From assembly GCA_020851555.1 (NCBI GenBank), contig JADZCM010000051.1, forward strand, positions 1 to 52,604: a DNA stretch of 52,604 nt. The letters are read 5' to 3'. The position numbers and the translations under genes are program-made. How positions within the stretch are numbered: the first letter of the stretch is position 1; every line of letters starts with the position of its first letter. The DNA is from Bryobacterales bacterium (GTDB taxonomy: Bacteria > Acidobacteriota > Terriglobia > Bryobacterales > Bryobacteraceae). The notes under the pieces are model-generated. The model was not told the DNA's origin. It made no database searches and was given only the letters and a program-made list of their open reading frames with translations. Positions 15,632 to 24,158 of the stretch are shown here, piece by piece.

Positions 15632-16678
15632 TCACTGCCAGGTGAACGTTAAACGGCCGGTGGTCATGATCTCGCGCAACTCGGAGACGCCGAGCGGCCT
15701 TTCCTCTTCGGCAGGGTCCAGGACGCTGATGGTCTCCATGGCGCGAAGATCGAAGAACTCGAACCGGAGCAGGCCCGCACCGTCCGACACGGCCACTGGA
15801 ATCGGAATCGGCCCGCAGACCGCGCCGCAGACCTCATGCCGCCAGCAACCGGTGAGTCTCGCTCCCGGCAGCGGCTGGCCCGAACGCGTGCGCACTGTCA
15901 CGACGTACGGGCGCCGGGGCAACTCCCACCACTTCCGCAACGTGACATCGGCCTCAGACCCGGTGATCACTCCGGCTTTGAGAACGAAGCTGAACCCCGC
16001 GGGGCCCGAGTTCGCCTCATCGTGATAGGACAGGTGCAAAACCAGGGGTACGAGCGGCGCGTCGAACCGGATGAGTCCGCCGCTGTCCGTCCGGAACGTC
16101 CCGACATGAACGCCGCCCGGGCGGCCGCAATGGTTGTTGTAGGTGGCGAACAGATCAACGGCGATCACCTCGCCGGCGAGGGGACGGCCGTCCGGGTAGA
16201 GCAGGCGGACACTGCGCCGGCCGGGCCGGGCGAGCGTGAGCGCCGTGCCGCCGGTCACGCGCCCCATCCGGTTCAAGACGGCGGGCCAGTCGCGGCCCAG
16301 CCGGTCTTTCGGAATCGCGTCCGACAGGTACACGAACGGGAATTCGGCGAAGAACCCGCCCTCGGTATCGCCGTATGCCCGGTCGGTCGTCCGCAGTCCG
16401 CGAGGCGGCTTCCTACGGTCCGAGACCGCTACCAGCAGCCTGAAGTCGTCCGCCTGTTCCACCAGCTCGATCGGTTCGGGCTCTGGAATTGGTTCGAGAC
16501 GGCCATCCCGGATTGTCGCGACGAGCGTCGCGGGATAATAGCCCCACCGGTGCGCCACCAGCCAGACCTCGCCTGAGGCGGCAGGATGCGCGGAATCCCC
16601 CAGGAACACCCGTGCAGGCGGGCCAGACTGCCCGGCCAGACAGCCGGCGGCAGCGAGAAGCACAGCGGTCCGCCTCAC
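15632..16678 (-). CDS. exported protein of unknown function
   Basis: Started at GTG 16678, the protein has about 348 residues and begins with a signal peptide (RRTAVLLAAAGCLAGQSG). An ATG 51 nt further upstream (16729) is also possible. The mature region is rich in beta-strand and contains two segments that read like carboxypeptidase-regulatory/Ig-like folds (RSVRLLYPDGRPLAGEVIAVDLF and VVTVRTRSGQPLPGARLTG, each a strand followed by a GxPLxG turn), plus four Cys near CGAVCGPIP and CWRHEVC that may form disulfides. No catalytic motif is recognised. It stands alone, divergent from recO and upstream of gnd. Confidence 0.6.
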   Translation of the reverse strand: MRRTAVLLAAAGCLAGQSGPPARVFLGDSAHPAASGEVWLVAHRWGYYPATLVATIRDGRLEPIPEPEPIELVEQADDFRLLVAVSDRRKPPRGLRTTDRAYGDTEGGFFAEFPFVYLSDAIPKDRLGRDWPAVLNRMGRVTGGTALTLARPGRRSVRLLYPDGRPLAGEVIAVDLFATYNNHCGRPGGVHVGTFRTDSGGLIRFDAPLVPLVLHLSYHDEANSGPAGFSFVLKAGVITGSEADVTLRKWWELPRRPYVVTVRTRSGQPLPGARLTGCWRHEVCGAVCGPIPIPVAVSDGAGLLRFEFFDLRAMETISVLDPAEEERPLGVSELREIMTTGRLTFTWQ

Positions 16679-16783
16679 GCCAGCCAGTATAACTCCAGCG
16701 AGCCGCCCGCCCGCTGCCGGCGGCCGCATCGCTCAAACCGCCGGCCCCCTGTGCTACATTGGGTTTTACCGCCTCTCGCCGAC

Positions 16784-17425
16784 ATGCCGGCTCGGGTGAG
16801 CGAGTCCTTCATCCTGCGAACGTATCCATATCGGGAGGCCGACCTTGTAGTGAGCTTCCTGACGCGGGACCAGGGCAAGTTGCGGGGGGTCGCCAGGCGC
16901 GCCCGGCGGCCCAAGAGCAGTTTTGGCGCCGGGCTGGAGAGGCTCTCCCAGGTGCGGGCGGCCTACTTCCAGCGGGAAAACCGGGAGCTGGTGAGTCTGG
17001 ATTCCTGTGAGTTGATCCACTCCCCTTTCCAGTTGCAGTCGGACTATGCCGCGGCGGTAGCTCTCGATTACCTGGCGGAGGTTGCCGAACAACTTCTGGC
17101 GCCGGGCGAGAGGAGCGAGCACTTCTTCAGGCTGCTGGCGGCCGTCCTGGAGTACTTGAGAGCGGTCCGGGCGGACGGTCTGTGGCCGGCGGTGCTGTAC
17201 TACACGCTGTGGGCGGTGCGGTTGTCGGGCTTTCTGCCGGCGTTGCGGGCCGGCCGGGAGTCGCTGGCCGTTGCGGAGGAGATGCTGAAGAAACCAGTAG
17301 CGGAGTTGACGCCTCGGGCATGGACAAGGGAGACTGCCGCCGACCTGCGCCGTTTCCTGGTCCGCGAGGTCGAGAACCACATTGAGCGCCGCCTGGTGAC
17401 GGTCCCCATCCTGGAGACCCTCTGA
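16784..17425 (+). CDS. recO: DNA repair protein RecO
   Basis: The protein (213 residues from ATG 16784) starts with the RecO OB-fold: [37 protein letters not shown], then a helical domain with [17 protein letters not shown]. RecO loads RecA on SSB-coated DNA in the RecFOR pathway. The protein is on the short side, and the four-Cys zinc site present in many RecO proteins is absent: its usual place (after GFLPAL) reads [13 protein letters not shown]. The gene's TGA overlaps the glyQ ATG by one base, so the two are coupled. A TACATT box lies 23 nt before the start; no SD is obvious. Confidence 0.88.
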   Translation: MPARVSESFILRTYPYREADLVVSFLTRDQGKLRGVARRARRPKSSFGAGLERLSQVRAAYFQRENRELVSLDSCELIHSPFQLQSDYAAAVALDYLAEVAEQLLAPGERSEHFFRLLAAVLEYLRAVRADGLWPAVLYYTLWAVRLSGFLPALRAGRESLAVAEEMLKKPVAELTPRAWTRETAADLRRFLVREVENHIERRLVTVPILETL

Positions 17426-18312
17426 TGGACTCCTTCCAGCAGGTCCTGTTCAAGCTGAAGAGCTACTGGTCCGAGCGCGGCTGCGTCATACAGGAGCCGT
17501 ACGACGTGGAAGTGGGGGCGGGCACCATGTGTCCCGAAACCTTCCTCCGCGTGCTCGGCCCCAAGCCCTACAACGTGGCCTATGTGCAGCCGAGCCGCCG
17601 CCCCGCCGACGGCCGCTACGCCGCCAATCCCAACCGGCTCTACAAGCACTCCCAGTTGCAGGTGATCCTCAAGCCGTCGCCCGATGACGTCATGGACCTG
17701 TATCTGGGAAGCCTCGAGGCGATCGGCATCGACTTGCGCAAGCACGATATCAAGTTCGAGGAGGACAACTGGGAGTCCCCCACGCTGGGGGCCTGGGGCA
17801 TCGGCTGGCAGGTCATGCTGGACGGCCTGGAAATCACCCAGTTCACTTACTTCCAGCAGTGCGGCGGTATCGATCTGGACGTGGTCCCCGCCGAGCTGAC
17901 TTACGGCCTGGAGCGGCTGACCGCCTTCCTGCAAGGCGCGGAAAGCGTCTATGACATCGAATGGGCGCCCCAGGTCACCTACGGCGACGTCCGGCTTGCC
18001 GAGGAACTGCAATTCTCGGTCTACAACTTCGAGATGGCCGACGTTGCGACCCTGTGGCGCCTGTTCGAGTTGCACGAGAGCGAGTGCCGCCGGCTTCTGG
18101 ATGCCTACCCCGGCTATGAGCACAAGCACAGGTTTCCCGTCCTTGCGGCCTACGACCAGGTGCTGAAGTGCTCGCATCTGTTTAACCTGCTCGACTCGCG
18201 CGGCGCGATCAGCGTCACCGAGCGCGTGGGCGTGATTGCCCGCGTGCGGAAGCTGGCGGTGGGCGTCGCCCAGGCCTGGATAGACCAGTCTTCGCGGGAG
18301 GCGGCGGCATGA
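17425..18312 (+). CDS. glyQ: glycine--tRNA ligase, alpha subunit
   Basis: 295 residues, full length for the class II catalytic subunit of the tetrameric bacterial Gly[19 protein letters not shown], the [20 protein letters not shown] block, [14 protein letters not shown] (motif 2 region) and [17 protein letters not shown] are hallmark segments. With GlyS it charges tRNA-Gly with glycine in the cytosol. It starts within the recO stop (TGATG) and overlaps glyS by 4 bp (ATGA), so recO-glyQ-glyS is one coupled unit. Confidence 0.96.
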   Translation: MDSFQQVLFKLKSYWSERGCVIQEPYDVEVGAGTMCPETFLRVLGPKPYNVAYVQPSRRPADGRYAANPNRLYKHSQLQVILKPSPDDVMDLYLGSLEAIGIDLRKHDIKFEEDNWESPTLGAWGIGWQVMLDGLEITQFTYFQQCGGIDLDVVPAELTYGLERLTAFLQGAESVYDIEWAPQVTYGDVRLAEELQFSVYNFEMADVATLWRLFELHESECRRLLDAYPGYEHKHRFPVLAAYDQVLKCSHLFNLLDSRGAISVTERVGVIARVRKLAVGVAQAWIDQSSREAAA

Positions 18313-20306
18313 AGACGCTTCCGTTCCTGCTCGAGATCGGAACCGAGGAGATACCCGACTGGATGATACAGCCCGCCCTGAAGCACCTGGGCGAGCTGTT
18401 CGAGGGCCTCCTCAAAGACCACAAGCTGGACGGGAAGGTGTCGATGCTGGAGGCTACGCCCCGGCGTCTGGTGCTGATGGCGGAGGGATTGCCGCGGCGC
18501 CAGCCCAGCAGTGTGGAGCTGGTGACCGGCCCTCCGAAATCCGCCGGTGAGAGCGCCGCCGCCGGCTTCGCCCGGAAGTTGGGCGTGGAGCCTGCGGCGC
18601 TGAAGACCGTTCGGACGCCGAAGGGCGAATACCTGGCGTTCAAAAAGAAAGTACAGGGCCGCGCCACGCTGGATATTCTGGCGGCGGAACTGCCTGGCCT
18701 GATCCTCAAAATCTACTTTCCCAAGACCATGTACTGGACGGGGAAGGGAGGGCCGCGCTTCATTCGCCCCATCCGGTGGATCGTGGCGCTGCTCGGCTCC
18801 AGGGTGGTGTCGTTCGAACTGGCCGGCGTCAAGTCCGGCAACGTCACCCGCGGCCACCGCCAGCTCGGCAAGCAGAAGATCCGCGTCACGATCGGGAACT
18901 ACTCGAGCCTGCTCCGCTCGAACTTCGTGATGCTGCCGGCCTGGGAGCGCCGGCTCACGATCCAATCTCAGGCCGACTACCTGTTCGAAGCCCGGGGCGT
19001 CTACGTGCGCCCCGACGCGGCCCTTCTCGACACCCTGACCTATCTGACGGAGTATCCCGCGACCCTCGTAGGCGGCTTTGACGAGCAGTTCCTGAACCTG
19101 CCCGAGGAGGTCCTGGTCACGGTCATGCGCCACCACCAGCGGTACTTCTCCGTCTATCACCCGGACGAGACCCTGGCGCCCTACTTCATGGCGGTCATGA
19201 ACGCTCCCGACGATCCCGAAGGCCTGGTCCGGCAGGGCCATGAGCGGGTCCTGCGGGCGCGCTTCAACGACGCCAGCTTTTTCTGGAATGTGGATCAGCA
19301 GAAGCGGCTCGACGGCCGCCTGCCGGACCTGGCCCACGTGACCTGGCAGGCGCAACTCGGCTCCTACCGCGAGAAGACGGACCGCGTGGTGGCGCTGGTG
19401 AAGGAACTGGGAGGCTCCGCGCACGCGCAGCGCGCGGCTCTGCTGTCCAAGTGCGACCTCACCACCGGGATGGTCAAGGAGTTCACCGAACTGCAGGGCG
19501 TGATGGGCGGTCTCTACGCGCGAGCGCAGGGCGAGCCCGAGCCGGTCTGGCGGGCGGTCTACGAGCACTACCGGCCTGCCAGCATGGAGGACAAGATCCC
19601 CTCGACCCGAGAGGGTTGCCTGGTTTCGCTGGCCGACAGGCTGGACACCCTGCGAGGCTGCTTCGGGATCGGGCTGACCCCCAGCGGCTCCAAGGATCCC
19701 TTCGGGCTGCGGCGCGCGGCCCAGGGCGTGGTGAAGATTCTGGTGGAAGGGAAGTTGCCGCTGCCGCTCAGCAAGCTGTTAGGGGAGAATGCGGAACTGA
19801 GAGAGTTTCTTCTGGACCGCGTCCGCTACTATTTCCGCGATGTCCGCGGCTTCAAGTACGACGAGGTGAACGCGATCCTGGCGGCCGGCTGGGACGACCT
19901 GGCGGACGTTGAGAGCAGGCTCGCCGCCATCCAGGCGGTGCGTCCCACGGAGCACTTCGAGCCGCTGGCGGCCAGCTTCAAACGCATCCGGAACATCCTG
20001 CGGCAGGCGGAGTTCGCGGAAGCCGGTGAGGTGAGCGAGCAACTGATCGAGGAGGGTCCCGAACGGGAACTGTACAACGCCTTCCGGGAGACGAGCGGAC
20101 GGGTGCGGTCCGGCGATCTCGACTACCGGGAGAAGCTCGCGGCGATCGCCGGGATGCGTCCGGTGGTGGATCGCTTCTTCGACAAAGTTCTGGTGAATGC
20201 GCCGGATGGGAGCGTGCGCCGCAACCGCCTGTCGTTGCTCGGCAGGCTGCTGGCGGAGTTTTCGGTGATCGCCGATTTTTCTGAAATCGTAACAGAAGGC
20301 ACTTGA
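18309..20306 (+). CDS. glyS: glycine--tRNA ligase, beta subunit
   Basis: 665 residues, matching the tRNA-binding subunit of bacterial GlyRS: the N-terminal [38 protein letters not shown], the HD-like middle domain with [23 protein letters not shown] and the C-terminal anticodon-binding helices. The C-terminus is normal. It follows glyQ with a 4-bp overlap and lies 25 nt before pyruvate phosphate dikinase. Confidence 0.96.
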   Translation: MKTLPFLLEIGTEEIPDWMIQPALKHLGELFEGLLKDHKLDGKVSMLEATPRRLVLMAEGLPRRQPSSVELVTGPPKSAGESAAAGFARKLGVEPAALKTVRTPKGEYLAFKKKVQGRATLDILAAELPGLILKIYFPKTMYWTGKGGPRFIRPIRWIVALLGSRVVSFELAGVKSGNVTRGHRQLGKQKIRVTIGNYSSLLRSNFVMLPAWERRLTIQSQADYLFEARGVYVRPDAALLDTLTYLTEYPATLVGGFDEQFLNLPEEVLVTVMRHHQRYFSVYHPDETLAPYFMAVMNAPDDPEGLVRQGHERVLRARFNDASFFWNVDQQKRLDGRLPDLAHVTWQAQLGSYREKTDRVVALVKELGGSAHAQRAALLSKCDLTTGMVKEFTELQGVMGGLYARAQGEPEPVWRAVYEHYRPASMEDKIPSTREGCLVSLADRLDTLRGCFGIGLTPSGSKDPFGLRRAAQGVVKILVEGKLPLPLSKLLGENAELREFLLDRVRYYFRDVRGFKYDEVNAILAAGWDDLADVESRLAAIQAVRPTEHFEPLAASFKRIRNILRQAEFAEAGEVSEQLIEEGPERELYNAFRETSGRVRSGDLDYREKLAAIAGMRPVVDRFFDKVLVNAPDGSVRRNRLSLLGRLLAEFSVIADFSEIVTEGT

Positions 20307-20331
20307 ACTTACTAAGGAGAATAGGAACACT

Positions 20332-23061
20332 ATGACGAAGTACGTGTACGCCTTCGGCGGTGGTACGGCCGACGGGCACGGAGCGATGAAGGATACTCTG
20401 GGCGGCAAGGGCGCCGGCCTGGCTGAGATGAGCCGCGCGAACGTGCCCGTTCCCCCCGGATTCACGATCTCGACCGAAGTCTGCAACATTTACTTCAATA
20501 ACAACCAGACAGTCCCGGCCGAGATCGAGGCGCAGGTCACGGAAGCAGTGGCCGGCCTCGAGGCGAAGATGGGGCAGAAGCTGGGCGGCGCGACCGACCC
20601 CCTGCTGGTGAGCGTGCGCTCGGGCGCGAAGTTCTCGATGCCCGGAATGATGGATACCATCCTGAACCTTGGCCTGAACGACCAGACGGTCGAGGCGCTG
20701 GCCGCCAAGAGCGGCAACGCCCGGTTCGCTTACGACTGTTACCGGCGCTTCATCCAGATGTTCGGAAGCGTGGTGCTTGAGATTCCCAAGAACGACTTTG
20801 AGCACCTGCTCGACGCGCGCAAGAAGAGGGTGAAAGCGAAATCCGACGCGGACCTGACCGCCGAGGACCTCAAGGTTGTCATCGACGGGTACAAAAAACT
20901 GGTCGAGAAGAAGACCGGCCAGCCGTTCCCGCAGGATGCCCACGAGCAACTGGTCATGGCCCGCAACGCCGTGTTCCGCTCCTGGTGGAACCCGCGCGCC
21001 AGCCACTACCGCAAGATGAACAAGATCGCCGACGATCTGGGCACCGCCGTCAACGTGCAAGCCATGGTGTTCGGCAATATGGGCGACACCTCCGCCACCG
21101 GTGTGGGGTTCACCCGCAACCCGGCCACCGGCGAGAAGATGTTCTACGGCGAGTTCCTGATCAACGCGCAGGGCGAGGACGTGGTGGCCGGCATCCGCAC
21201 GCCGCGGCCGATCTCGGAACTGGAGAGCGTCATGCCCGATGTGTACCGGCAGCTCCGCCAGATCACTTCCAACCTGGAGAAGCACTACCGGGACATCCAG
21301 GACTTCGAGTTCACCATCCAGGAAGGCAAGCTCTACATGCTTCAGACGCGGAACGGGAAGCGCACCGGCCCGGCCGCGGTCCGCATCGCGGTGGAGATGG
21401 TCGAAGAGGGTCTCATCAGCAAGGAAGAGGCGATTCTGCGCGTCGAGCCGACGCAGCTCGACCAGTTGCTGCACCCGGTACTGGAGCCGGCCTCCAGAAA
21501 AAGCCTGAAGCTGCTGGCGACCGGGCTGCCCGCCTCCCCGGGGGCGGCCGTCGGCAAGATCGTTTTCACCGCTGACCACGCGGTCGAGGCCGCCAAGACG
21601 GCGCCGGTGATCCTGGTTCGCAAGGAAACCGTGCCGGACGACATACACGGCATGGAAGTCTCCAAGGGGATTCTCACCGCCCGCGGCGGCATGACCAGCC
21701 ACGCGGCCGTCGTGGCCCGCGGCATGGGCACGCCCTGCGTGGCGGGCGCCGAGTCGCTCGAGGTGGAGGAAGGCAAGCTCCAGTTGCGCGTCCACGGCGG
21801 CCAGACCGTCCTGAGGGAAGGCGACTGGCTTTCACTGGACGGCACCACCGGCGAAGTTTTTGCCGGTCAGGCCAATACCGTGGAGGCCGATCCATCCAGC
21901 GGCGTGCTCGCCAAGTTCATGGGCTGGGCCGATGAGTTCCGCGGCAAGTTCGGCGTGCGCGCCAATGCCGACGTCCCGCGCGACGCCAAAGTGGCGCGCA
22001 GGTTCGGAGCGCAGGGCATCGGCCTGTGCCGCACGGAGCACATGTTCTTCGGAGAAGGGCGCATCGAGCATGTTCAGGCCATGATCCTGGCGGAAGATGA
22101 GAAGAGCCGCCGCAGGGCGCTGGCCAAGCTCCTGCCGCTCCAGCGCAGGGATTTCATCGGATTGTTCGAGGTGATGGACGGCCTGCCGGTGGTGATTCGC
22201 ACGCTCGATCCCCCGCTGCACGAATTCGTGCCCAAGCGGGAGGAACTGATGGTGGACCTGGCCCGGTTGCCGCATGCTTCCAGCAAGGACAAGAAAGGAA
22301 TGTCCGAGAAGTACGGCATAAAGGTTGGCGAGTTGAGAAAGGGGCTTCCGGCGCTGTTGCAGCGCGTCGAGCAGCTTCACGAGTTCAATCCCATGCTGGG
22401 GCATCGCGGCTGCCGCCTGGGCATCACCTATCCCGAGATCACGGAGATGCAGGCTCGGGCCATTTTCGAGGCTGCCGTGCAGGTGGCCAAGAAGGGCAAG
22501 AAGGTGATCCCGGAGGTCATGATCCCGCTGGTCGGCTCCGTCGAGGAGTTCTCCGATCAGAAGGCCGTGGTGAAGCGTGTGGCGGAAGAGGTACTCGAGA
22601 AGGCCGGCATGCAGGACATGCATTACATGATCGGCACCATGATCGAGATTCCGCGCGCGGTGATTACCGCCGACAAGGTGGCCGGCGAGGCCGAGTTCTT
22701 CAGCTTCGGCACCAACGACCTGACGCAGACCACCATGGGCCTGTCCCGCGACGACTATGTCAAGTTCTCCAAGGATTACGAGGACAAGAAGATCTTCAAG
22801 GCCGACCCGTTCGCGGTGTTGGACCAGGAAGGCGTCGGCAAGCTGGTGGAAATGGGCGTGAAGCTTGGCCGCGCGGCGCGCCCCGGCCTGGACATCGGCA
22901 TCTGCGGCGAGCACGGCGGCGAGCCGAGTTCGGTGGAGTTCTGCTACCGGGTGGGCATGGACTACGTGTCCTGCTCTCCGTACCGGGTGCCCATCGCCCG
23001 TCTGGCCGCCGCCCAGGCCGCCCTGGCCGGCGACAAGACCGAGATGATGCGGACCGCCTGA
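20332..23061 (+). CDS. ppdK: pyruvate, phosphate dikinase
   Basis: 909 residues, the usual length. The order is N-terminal ATP-grasp domain (FGGGTADG, GGKGAGLAEM, VRSGAKFSMPGMMDT), the phosphohistidine domain with ARGGMTSHAAVVARG (catalytic His457) and the C-terminal PEP/pyruvate TIM barrel with GTNDLTQTTMG and DIGICGEHGG (Cys858). It interconverts pyruvate, ATP and phosphate with PEP, AMP and pyrophosphate, serving glycolysis or gluconeogenesis. An AAGGAG site precedes the ATG. It may be co-transcribed with glyS (25-nt gap); a strong hairpin follows the gene. Confidence 0.96.
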   Translation: MTKYVYAFGGGTADGHGAMKDTLGGKGAGLAEMSRANVPVPPGFTISTEVCNIYFNNNQTVPAEIEAQVTEAVAGLEAKMGQKLGGATDPLLVSVRSGAKFSMPGMMDTILNLGLNDQTVEALAAKSGNARFAYDCYRRFIQMFGSVVLEIPKNDFEHLLDARKKRVKAKSDADLTAEDLKVVIDGYKKLVEKKTGQPFPQDAHEQLVMARNAVFRSWWNPRASHYRKMNKIADDLGTAVNVQAMVFGNMGDTSATGVGFTRNPATGEKMFYGEFLINAQGEDVVAGIRTPRPISELESVMPDVYRQLRQITSNLEKHYRDIQDFEFTIQEGKLYMLQTRNGKRTGPAAVRIAVEMVEEGLISKEEAILRVEPTQLDQLLHPVLEPASRKSLKLLATGLPASPGAAVGKIVFTADHAVEAAKTAPVILVRKETVPDDIHGMEVSKGILTARGGMTSHAAVVARGMGTPCVAGAESLEVEEGKLQLRVHGGQTVLREGDWLSLDGTTGEVFAGQANTVEADPSSGVLAKFMGWADEFRGKFGVRANADVPRDAKVARRFGAQGIGLCRTEHMFFGEGRIEHVQAMILAEDEKSRRRALAKLLPLQRRDFIGLFEVMDGLPVVIRTLDPPLHEFVPKREELMVDLARLPHASSKDKKGMSEKYGIKVGELRKGLPALLQRVEQLHEFNPMLGHRGCRLGITYPEITEMQARAIFEAAVQVAKKGKKVIPEVMIPLVGSVEEFSDQKAVVKRVAEEVLEKAGMQDMHYMIGTMIEIPRAVITADKVAGEAEFFSFGTNDLTQTTMGLSRDDYVKFSKDYEDKKIFKADPFAVLDQEGVGKLVEMGVKLGRAARPGLDIGICGEHGGEPSSVEFCYRVGMDYVSCSPYRVPIARLAAAQAALAGDKTEMMRTA

Positions 23062-23086
23062 CCGCTGCTCAAACGGCTGCAAGTCA

Positions 23087-23114
23087 AGGGATGGGGGCGC
23101 CGGCCCTCATCCCT
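23087..23114 (+). terminator. hairpin after pyruvate phosphate dikinase
   Basis: AGGGATG (23087-23093) pairs with CATCCCT (23108-23114), a G-T wobble follows, then GGGC pairs with GCCC around a GCCG loop: a 12-bp stem with a 4-nt loop, 25 nt after the ppdK stop. The trailing bases GTTCTACTTC are only moderately T-rich, so termination strength is uncertain. Confidence 0.55.
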
Positions 23115-23389
23115 GTTCTACTTCGAAAAACCAAGCGCGGAGAACATCCCTCAACTCCGCGACTACGGGCTCGGAGCAGTGCTGAAAACCGGCCGCTCCG
23201 GAGACCTCACGCGGCCCTTGGCGACAGGCCCCTTCTTCGCGCATGGCTGAGTCTCCAGGCAACAGCCGGCGCGAAGGAGAAAGCGGCTTCCGGGAACGGC
23301 GGAGCAACGGCACGCCCGGGAGTTCAACATGAGGGCCTGCCGCGGCCTCCCGGGCCGCGACATCCGCCGCTGCCAGGCGCGCCGGCACG
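23115..23389. other. gap without recognised gene
   Basis: About 275 bases between convergent genes. Frames here encode low-complexity Arg/Pro/Ala-rich peptides typical of shadow reading in GC-rich DNA. I see no RNA gene, repeat or motif beyond the hairpin just before it. Confidence 0.45.
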
Positions 23390-24085
23390 CTACTTGACCA
23401 CAAGCGTGAAGTCCAGGGTAAGGATCACGGCATCGGACGTCACGCGCACCGCGGAAACCTGAAATCGCTCCAGTTCCTGTCCGAAACCCGCGTCCGCCGT
23501 TTTCCGCTCGAGGAGTTTCCTGGCTTCCTCCAGAATGGAGTAGGAGAACTGCGTACGCAGACTCTCTGCCAGGCTCGCGCAAACCCGGCGGATGTAGAAA
23601 CCGTCGCGGCCTTTGCCTTCAACCCGAACATCCTTCAGCCGCAGGCGGCCGTCCTGGTAGTAGGGCATGGCCCGGATCACGACATCGAAGGAATCTCCCA
23701 GGCCGACGCAGGCGCCGAGGAGGTTCAACGCCGAACGGCCGCTGAAGTGCGCGTCCACCGTTACTACCCCGCCGGCCCCTCCGACCGCCGGATTCTGTAG
23801 ATAGGCGAAGCTGCACCGTGCCGCCGGCGTGCCGCGAACGTACTTCCGGCCGTCCTGAGTGAACACCTGCCGGCGAAGCACCTCCTGGATGGTCGTGAAG
23901 CGGATCACCAGTTCGGATCCCGCGGCGGCGAGCGGGCACGCCAGAAAGCACACAGCCAATCTGAGCGCCTCCCGCACAGCCCGGCGCCGCCCCCGGCCGG
24001 ACCTCGCGGCGGGCGCTGCCCGCTCGCCGCGGCGTTCCGGGAGACTCCCGGCGCCCGCTGCGCCCGGAAAGGCCGGCTGTCGCAT
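23390..24085 (-). CDS. exported protein of unknown function downstream of lptFG
   Basis: From ATG 24085 the protein has 231 residues; a GTG at 23977 would give a cleaner signal peptide (VREALRLAVCFLACPLAAAGS). The mature part begins ELVIRFTTIQEVLRRQVFTQDGRKYV and alternates strands and helices: a VVTVDAHFSG strand, a short DGRLRLKDVRVEGKG hairpin, an amphipathic SILEEARKLLERKT helix and a closing strand VRVTSDAVILTLDFTLVV. This pattern is compatible with a TULIP-like lipid-binding half domain, but that is only a guess. It lies 73 nt after the LptF-LptG fusion on the same strand, so a role in lipid or envelope transport is conceivable. Confidence 0.5.
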   Translation of the reverse strand: MRQPAFPGAAGAGSLPERRGERAAPAARSGRGRRRAVREALRLAVCFLACPLAAAGSELVIRFTTIQEVLRRQVFTQDGRKYVRGTPAARCSFAYLQNPAVGGAGGVVTVDAHFSGRSALNLLGACVGLGDSFDVVIRAMPYYQDGRLRLKDVRVEGKGRDGFYIRRVCASLAESLRTQFSYSILEEARKLLERKTADAGFGQELERFQVSAVRVTSDAVILTLDFTLVVK

Positions 24086-24158
24086 ATGCAGGATTGTCCG
24101 GCAGGACGCCCCGCCGGTCAAGCGCGAAATGAATCCGGACCGCACCCGCGTGCCGTCC

